Assembly: GCA_003647755.1 (NCBI GenBank)
Contig: QMNL01000123.1
Coordinates: 1 to 5,905 of the forward strand
DNA length: 5,905 nucleotides
Direction: 5' to 3'
Origin: Candidatus Coatesiibacteriota bacterium
Lineage (GTDB): Bacteria; B130-G9
In this document: positions 1 to 5,889 of the stretch, piece by piece
Numbering within the stretch: the first letter of the stretch is position 1
Layout of the letters: each line of letters opens with the position of its first letter
Notes under the pieces: generated by a model
The model's database searches: none
Seen by the model: only the letters and a program-made list of their open reading frames with translations
Told to the model about the DNA's origin: nothing
Program-made: the position numbers and the translations under genes

Positions 1-65
1 CACCGATGGAAACGGCGCGAGATGAAACCAGCCACCTCTGCCGGAAGCCAAACTCTATATCCTGC

Positions 66-89
66 AGCCACATCGATCAACATGTGGCT
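66..89. repeat. Perfect 8-bp inverted repeat
   Basis: AGCCACAT (66-73) pairs with ATGTGGCT (82-89) around an 8-nt loop. There is no T run on either side, so a rho-independent terminator is not supported. It may be a protein-binding palindrome or the remains of a terminator of a gene outside the window. Confidence 0.45.
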
Positions 90-101
90 TGGAACCAGGA
101 A

Positions 102-114
102 GAGTTTTCGTATT
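102..114 (+). repeat. 13-nt direct repeat, left copy
   Basis: GAGTTTTCGTATT is identical to 5739-5751 and in the same orientation. In both places it follows CCAGGA closely and precedes a hairpin repeat (copy A or C) by about 70-90 nt, so it probably marks the 5' part of a longer repeat unit. Confidence 0.55.
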
Positions 115-155
115 CTGTTTTGGGGTCGTTCCTGACATCGCTTCAGTTTCAGCAG

Positions 156-178
156 GGCTTCGATATTGTTACGAAGCC
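156..178. repeat. Perfect 7-bp inverted repeat next to repeat copy A
   Basis: GGCTTCG (156-162) pairs with CGAAGCC (172-178) around a 9-nt A/T-rich loop. It ends 3 nt before the first hairpin of copy A, so it may be part of a longer version of that repeat. No equivalent was found at the same place before copy C. Confidence 0.45.
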
Positions 179-181
179 GTT

Positions 182-242
182 AATCCCCGTAAGGGGATTC
201 ACTTGAATAGCCGTAGGCGCCGGCCGAAGGCCAAGCCTACGG
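182..242 (+). repeat. Intergenic hairpin repeat, copy A
   Basis: Hairpin I is AATCCCC/GGGGATT (182-188 with 193-199, loop GTAA). An 11-nt spacer ending in AATAG follows, then hairpin II, CCGTAGGC/GCCTACGG (211-218 with 235-242). The 16-nt loop of hairpin II contains a further small stem, GGCC-GAA-GGCC (222-232). Copies B and C have the same order: C-rich hairpin, 10-11 nt spacer ending in TAG, then a hairpin starting CCGT. Stem bases differ between copies but stay paired. Confidence 0.75.
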
Positions 243-287
243 ACGACAGACAGAAAGGAATATCATAGGCTCGTAGATAGATTGTTC

Positions 288-373
288 GACCCTTCCGGGC
301 CGGAGCAGCTTTGTTTGCACGGATTCCGTGGGTTTCACCCACGGCTATTGTTGTCGCTCCCCTATCGGGGAGC
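288..373 (-). repeat. Intergenic hairpin repeat, copy B (inverted relative to A)
   Basis: Read on the minus strand: hairpin I GCTCCCC/GGGGAGC (356-373, 4-nt loop), an 11-nt spacer ending in AATAG, hairpin II CCGTGGGT/ACCCACGG (326-344, loop GAA), a 24-nt linker, then hairpin III GGCCC/GGGTC (288-301, one G-U pair). Copies A and B are head to head, with their CCGT hairpins towards each other. Copy B lies 53 nt beyond the Nudix stop codon in the sense of the operon, so read-through transcripts would carry it. From memory, repeats of this look occur scattered in genomes of several phyla and give rise to spurious ORFs with RGATTI-VGETHG-like peptides; the reading here gives exactly such a peptide. 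Confidence 0.75.
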
Positions 374-426
374 CAAATCGCCACCACCAGAGGCGCAAAA
401 ACGCGGCTCATAGCGGCCGAGTCGCG

Positions 427-924
427 TCAATACCGGCCACTGAAGTAATCCTCGAGTATCCGCCTGTGATCGAACGCGATGTCGGCTGGAAGGTTATTTT
501 TGGTGAATAAACCTGCCCGGACGGCGTCGTCAGCCCCGCGCGGGATGCCATCAGCAGTTGCAATGAAGACGGTCGATATGGAGTGGTGTCTTTTGTCCCT
601 CGATGGGTCCGAATACGTGTGAAATTGCCTCACCAACGTAACGTCAAGCGAGGTCTCCTCCTTCGCCTCACGCACGGCACATTGCTCCAAACTCTCTCCG
701 TAGTCCACATACCCGCCGGGAATCGCCCACCCGTGCGGCGGGTTCTTCCGCTCAATCAAAACCACGCTCCCAGGCTCCGTCTCAATGATGATGTCAACGG
801 TCGGGACAGGGTTACGGTATCTCATCTGCTGCCTGATGGCCTCTTCAAGCTCTTTCATCGCGCTGGCTATCGCCACCGGTATCTCGCTCGGTGCAGGCCC
901 TTCGCTGTTCTCACTCATCTTCAC
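427..924 (-). CDS. Nudix hydrolase, ADP-ribose pyrophosphatase-like
   Basis: About 165 aa, a usual length for a single-domain Nudix enzyme. The Nudix box is clear: G71, five residues, E77, seven residues, R85-E86, then E89-E90, so the metal-binding glutamates are present. The glycine near the end of the motif is serine (S92), a mild departure. Before the box are YRNPVPTVDIIIE (about 36-48) and ERKNPPHGWAIPGGYVDYGE; after it comes SDPSRDKRHH (about 105-114), the segment that in my knowledge of the family marks ADP-ribose pyrophosphatases. The expected reaction is Mg-dependent hydrolysis of ADP-ribose or a related nucleoside diphosphate to AMP plus a phosphorylated moiety, in the cytosol; the exact substrate is inference. 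It is the last gene of the operon and overlaps the end of the FHA-GAF gene. Start choice: GTG at 924 lies 6 nt after a strong GGAGG; an ATG at 918 lies 12 nt after it and a TTG at 927 only 3 nt. The ATG start would shorten the protein by two residues. Confidence 0.93.
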   Translation of the reverse strand: MKMSENSEGPAPSEIPVAIASAMKELEEAIRQQMRYRNPVPTVDIIIETEPGSVVLIERKNPPHGWAIPGGYVDYGESLEQCAVREAKEETSLDVTLVRQFHTYSDPSRDKRHHSISTVFIATADGIPRGADDAVRAGLFTKNNLPADIAFDHRRILEDYFSGRY

Positions 925-2845
925 CAATCACCTCCAACCCGTCAAAAATGTTGGTCTCAGCTCGCTCTCGATCCTGAGCCCGGGATGGCGCAACCGGCAG
1001 GGTGATGCGCAGCGTAGTCTCGCCACCATCACCCGAGTCGAAGCTGATATGTCCACTGTGTTTCAGCACGAAGTTCGTCGCCTTCGTCAGTCCTAACCCG
1101 ATGCCTCCGCTGTCTTCTTTCGTCGTAAAAAACGGGTTAAATGCCTTCAGCTTATGTTCCTCAGCAACGCCGATTCCGTTGTCCGAAATAGTAATAGTAA
1201 TATCATTCCTGTCCTTTCTCACCCCAATCCTTATATGCCTTGACTCATCAGCCCGCAGTGGCTTTTTCTTGAGCGACTCAATACTGTTGAGCACTGCGCA
1301 GAAGAGAGTCTGGGAAAGTCCAAGCTCGTCGCACACTAGCTCCACTGGGGCCTCAGAGAGGTCCTGCTCCACGACAATTGAGCTCTTCTCAAACTCGGCG
1401 GCCAGCAACGCTATGAGAGAGCCGACGAGCTCGTTGACATTGACTCTCATCGGCTGCTCGGATGGGGAGAAGGAGCGAAGAGCCTTCGCCGCTCGCTGTA
1501 TCTCCGCTATCTCCGACTGGCAGACAAGGAGCGTCTCCCGTATCTTTCGCACTGGTTGGTGGAATTCAGGCCGGCCAACAGCCTCCATATTCTCTCTAGA
1601 GACTGAGGCGAGCTCCGCGCTGAACTGCTCACAGATCCTCTCCAGCGTCTCAGTGTACTTCGCGATGAAGCGCAGTCTCGGCATCAGAATGGTCAATGGT
1701 TTGTCGATCTGGTAGCCAAGATTGGCAAAGATCTCTGCAACAGAGCGCAGACTCGCTGACTGCATGAGCTGCTGCAACATCTGTTCCTGCCGCGAAAGGC
1801 ACCCTTTGACGCTGGCGCCCTGCTCCTGGAGTTTCTGCTCAAGCGACCTTCTTATGCTGCTCAAATACTTGACCAGCGCCATGTTCTTGCGGAGGTTAGC
1901 ATCTCGTGCCACAGCCATTCCCATCTGCTTCCCGACGGCGCTAGTGTAAGCCAGGTGCCGCTTGTCGAACCAGGCCACCTTGTGGTGATGGGATACGTAA
2001 AGAGCGCCAAGCAATAACTCCTCCGTCCATATCGGGACCACAAGCGCAGAATGAATCCGCAGATTGCTCACGCTCTCCGACGAGGAGAATCGCACATCGG
2101 ACATGGCGTCATCCGTCAGCACAGCGATCCCCTCCTTGACTACTCTCTCGGCAAGAGACTTACTTATCGTGGCCTTCCCCGGAACCTGCGAGCAACTGTA
2201 AAGAGGGACCAGCCGCTTCGTCTTCTCATCTACAAGAAGAATGTACCCAAACTCGCCCTTGACGTGCTCAACCACCTGCTCAAGCGCTGCCTGAAGCTTG
2301 ATCGCAATGTCACTCTCGGAGGCGAGTGTGTTGGAAATAGCGAACAGCGATCTCATCGCATCATATTGCTGCCTAATCGCCTCGGCCTTCGGCCCTTGCC
2401 GAGAGCCCAGAAGCTCCTCAACGGGGAATAGATTCTCACCCCCGAATTGCTTCATAAGCTCTTGAGGCGTGCGCACAAACATGTCCATAGCCGACAGCGG
2501 TGAACTCACCCCATCTAGCCCTCCCCCACGTTCAGGGGACCGCTTCTTGCGCAACCTCAAGGGCTGTGCGCCGAGCGAGATCACATCGTCAGCCGCAAGT
2601 CGCCTCTCGATAACCGGCTCACCATTGACAAACGTCCCGTTCCTGCTGCCCAAGTCTCGTATCTCGATCGTCCCAGCCTCGTTGTTAATCATGGCGTGCT
2701 GTCGAGAGACAGTGGGATGCCGTATCCTCATATCGACGTTGCTGCCGCGGCCGAGCACGAAGGAACCGTTAGGAAGACTGTAACAAATTATGTCGCCCTT
2801 GGGGTCTTCAAGCACGAGCTCGAAGTCGGCCGTATCAGTTCCCAT
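911..2845 (-). CDS. FHA-GAF-DHp-HATPase signalling protein with tyrosine at the H-box position
   Basis: 644 aa with no signal peptide or membrane segment, so cytoplasmic. Domains: FHA about 8-100 (GRG at 32-34, SRQHA at 47-51, RDLGSRNGTFVNG at 63-75), the fold that binds phosphothreonine peptides; linker 101-165; GAF about 166-313, a small-ligand or dimerisation domain; a helical, probably coiled-coil stretch about 318-365; a DHp-like helical pair about 366-460; and a HATPase_c domain about 468-618 with N520 in the N-box, DNGIG at 555-559, FNPFFTTK at 569-576 and GGIGLGL at 580-586. The ATP site looks complete. The H-box reads ANLGYQIDKPLTIL where NtrB-like kinases have a variant of AGIAHEINNPLTVI, so the phosphoacceptor His is Tyr378 and the next Glu is Gln379. 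Ordinary His-Asp phosphotransfer is therefore unlikely. The ATG start lies inside the last codons of the peptidase gene (11-bp overlap) with no strong ribosome site, suggesting translational coupling. No response regulator or Ser/Thr kinase is nearby. The family call is secure; the signal and output are unknown. Confidence 0.93.
   Translation of the reverse strand: MGTDTADFELVLEDPKGDIICYSLPNGSFVLGRGSNVDMRIRHPTVSRQHAMINNEAGTIEIRDLGSRNGTFVNGEPVIERRLAADDVISLGAQPLRLRKKRSPERGGGLDGVSSPLSAMDMFVRTPQELMKQFGGENLFPVEELLGSRQGPKAEAIRQQYDAMRSLFAISNTLASESDIAIKLQAALEQVVEHVKGEFGYILLVDEKTKRLVPLYSCSQVPGKATISKSLAERVVKEGIAVLTDDAMSDVRFSSSESVSNLRIHSALVVPIWTEELLLGALYVSHHHKVAWFDKRHLAYTSAVGKQMGMAVARDANLRKNMALVKYLSSIRRSLEQKLQEQGASVKGCLSRQEQMLQQLMQSASLRSVAEIFANLGYQIDKPLTILMPRLRFIAKYTETLERICEQFSAELASVSRENMEAVGRPEFHQPVRKIRETLLVCQSEIAEIQRAAKALRSFSPSEQPMRVNVNELVGSLIALLAAEFEKSSIVVEQDLSEAPVELVCDELGLSQTLFCAVLNSIESLKKKPLRADESRHIRIGVRKDRNDITITISDNGIGVAEEHKLKAFNPFFTTKEDSGGIGLGLTKATNFVLKHSGHISFDSGDGGETTLRITLPVAPSRAQDRERAETNIFDGLEVIGEDE
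928..935 (-). promoter_or_regulatory. Strong Shine-Dalgarno for the Nudix gene
   Basis: The minus strand reads GGAGGTGA here, a near-perfect match to the anti-Shine-Dalgarno end of 16S rRNA, and it lies inside the last codons of the upstream FHA-GAF gene. It is the best ribosome-binding site in the window. Its spacing favours the GTG at 924 over the ATG at 918. Together with the overlapping reading frames it suggests the Nudix protein is made efficiently and in step with the gene before it. Confidence 0.7.
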
Positions 2846-5531
2846 AGAAGGACTTCATCACTTGTAGCCGGCTGCCATCGCCGAGTGTTATGATGCCGCA
2901 CGCCCCAAGTCCGGGCTTGTCCGACTTGACGCTTAAAACAGCCAACCCGGTCCCGAACGAATCACTCAGCGGGACGAGCTGTACCTCGCCCGGGGAAAGT
3001 CGCCTTCCCAGCGACCCCACCCAGCCGCCGTCAGGACCCCTCGCCAATATGTCTATGTTCATCACGTCCTGCACTGAAGAATTGTTAGACAGCACTAGAA
3101 GCGACTCTGTGTCAACGTCAGTATAATAGAAATGCAAATCAACACTTCTCGTCTCCTCCGGCATTAGATCAATCGAACAAAAACCCAACGAGTTTAGGTC
3201 AACCAGAAACGCGGAGAAGTTAAAATCGGTCAACTTGGAACAGGAAAATGCGGCAGACCAAAGCCCCACTCCGGCCTCAACGCTGCCTGACAAAACAGTA
3301 AACCCTTGCGATTCAACGATCGCTGACGAAAGACGTCTCCTGCCATCCTGGGATGTGAACACCACCTGTATGGGCCTAGGACCGTTGCTCCTATTCTGAA
3401 TGACCATTATCGTGTCCAGACGCCCGTCGGACGAGACGAAAACGAGCGGCAGTATCACCCTTTCCATCCTGCTGGCTAAGGCGTGGCACCCGGTTACCGC
3501 CACATCATCCAAGTATAGACCGCTGTACGCATCCGAGCTGTTGGCCAGGAGCGAGAAGCGAACGCGGACATCTCGCCGACCGTCCGCCCACCTCGATATG
3601 TCCAGCGATACAGCATGCCACTGCGTATCACAGACCCTCCCCAGGCTGTACCAGGCGTCATGCCACTGCCCATCAGCAAGCACTGATACCGCGGCTCGAT
3701 ACTGGTCCGCGGCACCCACGTTCATCCACCTCTCGAACGAGAGCCTTGTGCAGCAGAACCCCTCGCACGAAAACGCCGGCGAGGTCAGAAAGAACCGCTC
3801 ATCCGGGCCGGAAACGTTGCCCGAGAGATTCGTCCCGTAAACTTTCTGACCCGAGCAGGCCGTAGCTGGCCCAGGGCCGCCGTTGCCCTTCGGCTCGCCC
3901 CGTTCCCAGCCTCCGCTTGCCTTGAATCCCTCATCGCTCTCGAAATCCCACGACGCTGCAGTCTCAGTCATGTCGAGGCCGACAGGCACCTTGACCTGAG
4001 CCTGTCGGTGAAACCCCTGGGCCTCAACATCGATTGTGAGCGGCACTACCTGGGGCAGCTCCTCTCCCAGGACAGCGACCGCATCAAAACTGCACTCCCC
4101 ATCTGAGAGGCGAGCCAACGGGGCCATGCTTTCAAAGTTGATGGTTGGCGAAACGATCGACACGAGCGGCGAATCGCTGACGCACGAGACCTCAACGGGG
4201 CCGGTCTGTTTCACCGAGAGCGACTGTAGTGAGAGCTTCAGCGTGAAACTCTCGCCAGCCCGGAGCACACCGTCAGGTTCCTCCTCGACAATCGCAGACT
4301 GCAAAACGTCTATCCACGGGCCGGACGCACGAATGGCCTGAATGCAGCTCTGCAGGTTCTGCCCGCACAGCTCATCTACCCTATCCTCCCTCTCATAGAA
4401 GGCATCTCCGACCTCGAACGTCAGGCCAAACACCTTCTTGTCGAGGCCCAATCCCGCATAGTTCCAGTCGTCAAACTCGCCGTTTGCTGGCGAACAGCTG
4501 TGGACCGCCGTGTCCCCATACGTGTAGCCGCTCGCCGAGGAGATGATGCTGGCAAACCTCGCCTGAAGCATGTGGTCTGGCGAGCGAGCGTCGCAATAGG
4601 CCCAGGGGTAGTAGATGATGTCCCCGATGCTGTGAAACGACAGCGAGACATCGTACCCCATCTCCTCCCTCAGCGACCTTATGGCCTGGGTCTCTGGCTC
4701 AGAAAACGGGCCAACGCCCCGATATGTCTCGACCCACGTTTGGGGCGAGGACCCGATATCGTCATATCCCCACATGTAGCTGTAGTTGCGGTTCAGGTCC
4801 ACTCCGAACGTCCCATCGAGGTTGTCCCGCATGTTCTTCCGCCAGTCCGTCCCCCCCTCGACGCGGACGTGCCCGTCTGGGTTGAGCATCGGCACGAAAA
4901 TAACGCGTCTGTGGTTCAACAGGTAGGTAATGTCGGGGTCTGTCCCGTATTGCGCAAGCACGTAGTTGAGCGCGTAGAGGACGACCTCGGTCGAGATGAT
5001 CTCGCGAGCGTGGTGAAGCCCAACCAATAAGCACGTGCCCAACGAGCTGTCCTGCCAGTCTGCACCGGAGACAATTGCGGCGAGCAGGTCCCTCTGCTGA
5101 ATGCTCTGACCGATTGATTGCACCATCATCAGCTCCGGATACTCTGCTTGAAGGCGCACAAGCTCCTCCACCGTCTCCTCGTAGGTATGATACTTGCCCA
5201 TGTCCGAGCCGAGCGACCTGAGATTGCGAGTCAGGTCATCATCGAGGACTACGAACGGAACATCAGCGGCAGTGAGCAGTTTAAGACCTTCGTCATTGAC
5301 TATTACGACGGGCCAAGAGTGGAAACGAGGGCCGGCGAGCTCAATTGCGCTCCGCCCGATGTCCCCAAGCACCGCGAGCTCCTCTGCGGAGGCCGCGAGA
5401 ACCATCTTGCGGGCGTTCTCAGCAGCCTCAACTGGCCATACAGGAAACCCAGCGACAGAAAAAATCGCCAGAAACACCACCAGCACCAGTCGAAGTCGAT
5501 AAGTGTAAAACGCGCTCACCAGCCTAACCAA
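2835..5531 (-). CDS. Secreted M14 zinc carboxypeptidase with C-terminal beta-rich domains
   Basis: 898 aa. Residues 1-36 form a signal peptide (basic R3, R12, R14, hydrophobic 15-33, probable cut after VEA36), so the protein is exported. Residues about 40-105 resemble an M14 propeptide. The catalytic domain spans about 113-405: H174 and E177 (HHARE) and H300 (SLSFHS) are the zinc ligands, R231 (DWRKN) and N247-R248 (VDLNRN) the substrate-binding residues, and E373 (LTFEV) the general base. It should remove C-terminal amino acids from peptides; D354 in FDDW matches Asp255 of carboxypeptidase B, hinting at Lys/Arg preference. The residue matching Tyr248 is S347. Following parts: a beta-sandwich about 411-517, a jelly-roll/MAM-like module about 525-681 (starting WDFESDEGF, ending GLYLDDVAVTG), and two similar beta units about 693-898. 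No LPxTG or T9SS-type sorting tail was seen. First gene of the operon. There is no ATG before residue 43; the start is TTG 5531 (in-frame stop 9 nt upstream) or GTG 5519, neither with a good ribosome site. Confidence 0.93.
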   Translation of the reverse strand: MVRLVSAFYTYRLRLVLVVFLAIFSVAGFPVWPVEAAENARKMVLAASAEELAVLGDIGRSAIELAGPRFHSWPVVIVNDEGLKLLTAADVPFVVLDDDLTRNLRSLGSDMGKYHTYEETVEELVRLQAEYPELMMVQSIGQSIQQRDLLAAIVSGADWQDSSLGTCLLVGLHHAREIISTEVVLYALNYVLAQYGTDPDITYLLNHRRVIFVPMLNPDGHVRVEGGTDWRKNMRDNLDGTFGVDLNRNYSYMWGYDDIGSSPQTWVETYRGVGPFSEPETQAIRSLREEMGYDVSLSFHSIGDIIYYPWAYCDARSPDHMLQARFASIISSASGYTYGDTAVHSCSPANGEFDDWNYAGLGLDKKVFGLTFEVGDAFYEREDRVDELCGQNLQSCIQAIRASGPWIDVLQSAIVEEEPDGVLRAGESFTLKLSLQSLSVKQTGPVEVSCVSDSPLVSIVSPTINFESMAPLARLSDGECSFDAVAVLGEELPQVVPLTIDVEAQGFHRQAQVKVPVGLDMTETAASWDFESDEGFKASGGWERGEPKGNGGPGPATACSGQKVYGTNLSGNVSGPDERFFLTSPAFSCEGFCCTRLSFERWMNVGAADQYRAAVSVLADGQWHDAWYSLGRVCDTQWHAVSLDISRWADGRRDVRVRFSLLANSSDAYSGLYLDDVAVTGCHALASRMERVILPLVFVSSDGRLDTIMVIQNRSNGPRPIQVVFTSQDGRRRLSSAIVESQGFTVLSGSVEAGVGLWSAAFSCSKLTDFNFSAFLVDLNSLGFCSIDLMPEETRSVDLHFYYTDVDTESLLVLSNNSSVQDVMNIDILARGPDGGWVGSLGRRLSPGEVQLVPLSDSFGTGLAVLSVKSDKPGLGACGIITLGDGSRLQVMKSFYGN

Positions 5532-5623
5532 GCTCGCTCAACCAACACTTCACAAGCAGCTGATAAAATCTCGCAACAGACAAGACAACACAAGGATTAT
5601 CCCCTAGCACAATATCGGCGGCG

Positions 5624-5652
5624 AGTATAGCTGATTCCAGAAAGATCATCCA
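5624..5652 (-). promoter_or_regulatory. Weak sigma70-type promoter candidate for the operon
   Basis: On the minus strand a TATACT (5624-5629) matches the -10 consensus at five of six bases. At 17 nt spacing lies TGGATG (5647-5652), which matches TTGACA at only three positions. It would start transcription about 85-90 nt upstream of the peptidase start. A second -10-like GATAAT (5596-5601) lacks a plausible -35. The call rests on short matches only and the host's promoter consensus is unknown. Confidence 0.22.
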
Positions 5653-5706
5653 TACCGACGAGGTTCCCCAATAATCAGACTGACGCAGCCTAACCCTTTG
5701 GAGTGC

Positions 5707-5723
5707 GGCGGCTCGACGCCGCC
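5707..5723. repeat. GC-rich palindrome
   Basis: GGCGGC (5707-5712) pairs with GCCGCC (5718-5723) around a 5-nt loop, embedded in the context TTTGGAGTGC before and ATTTC after. I recall GGAGTGCGGCGGC-type hairpins as an abundant intergenic repeat in many environmental bacterial genomes. Only one copy lies in this window, so repetition cannot be shown here. Confidence 0.5.
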
Positions 5724-5738
5724 ATTTCTCGTCGCCAG

Positions 5739-5751
5739 GAGTTTTCGTATT
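5739..5751 (+). repeat. 13-nt direct repeat, right copy
   Basis: Identical to 102-114 and in the same orientation. It lies directly after the GC-rich palindrome and about 90 nt before hairpin repeat copy C, mirroring the arrangement at the left end, where the motif precedes copy A. Confidence 0.55.
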
Positions 5752-5841
5752 TTTTGATTGCGATGTGTTGTGTTGTTGGTTGCGGGGCGGTGTTTTGGGC
5801 GAAACAAGAGTGGAATTGGGATTGAGGTGATGCTGGGTTTG

Positions 5842-5889
5842 AGTTCCCCGAAGGGGGACTACAATAGTAGCCGTAGGTGCAACCTACGG
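5842..5889 (+). repeat. Intergenic hairpin repeat, copy C
   Basis: Hairpin I is AGTTCCCC/GGGGGACT (5842-5849 with 5853-5860, loop GAA, one G-U pair), followed by a 10-nt spacer ending in TAG and hairpin II CCGTAGGT/ACCTACGG (5871-5878 with 5882-5889, loop GCA). It has the same orientation as copy A. The bases after it (AATTCGTT) resemble those after hairpin II of copy B (AATCCGTG). The window ends 16 nt later, so a hairpin III like that of copy B cannot be checked. Confidence 0.75.

Larger units (their letters stand above)
1..426. other. Non-coding, hairpin-rich left flank
   Basis: No convincing gene lies here; the small open frames run through inverted repeats. From left to right it holds an 8-bp stem (66-89), a 13-nt motif shared with the right flank (102-114), a 7-bp stem (156-178), and repeat copies A (182-242, plus) and B (288-373, minus) facing each other. 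It is the 3' side of the minus-strand operon. No hairpin is followed by a T run in either direction, so no intrinsic terminator for the operon can be named. Confidence 0.7.

Noticed and set aside
6..206. 66-codon open frame on the plus strand at the left end
   Set aside because: It spans two inverted repeats, the 13-nt shared motif and hairpin I of copy A. No recognisable domain was seen.
356..373. Hairpin downstream of the Nudix gene as the operon's intrinsic terminator
   Set aside because: The stem is good, but on the minus strand it is followed by GACAACAATAG and not a T run, and the same hairpin occurs in copies A and C as part of a repeat.
102..373. Left-flank repeats as a CRISPR array or transposon end
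   Set aside because: There are no regularly spaced identical repeats with unique spacers, no cas genes or transposase in the window, and the copies are in opposite orientation with changed stem bases.
199..411. 70-codon open frame on the minus strand containing RGATTIAVGETHG-like residues
   Set aside because: It runs straight through the hairpins of repeat copies A and B, and its residues are explained by the repeat sequence. It has no ribosome-binding site of note. I treat it as a spurious frame.
1557..1562. H429-Q430 in the second DHp helix as an alternative phosphoacceptor
   Set aside because: The surrounding residues (EFHQPVRKI) fit the variable inter-helix region and not an H-box, and the true H-box position is fixed by the conserved Pro-Leu at 383-384.
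3061..3240. Lower GC (about 43% by hand count) in the C-terminal part of the peptidase, compared with about 58% in two 60-base catalytic segments counted, as a sign of a transferred domain
   Set aside because: Similar dips occur in the FHA-GAF gene (43-47% around 1141-1260), so the change is within the normal variation of this window.
4500..5030. 176-codon open frame on the plus strand opposite the peptidase (and a similar 140-codon frame at 583-1005)
   Set aside because: They lie wholly antisense to genes with clear catalytic motifs and are rich in Arg, Pro and Val, as expected of shadow frames in GC-rich coding DNA.
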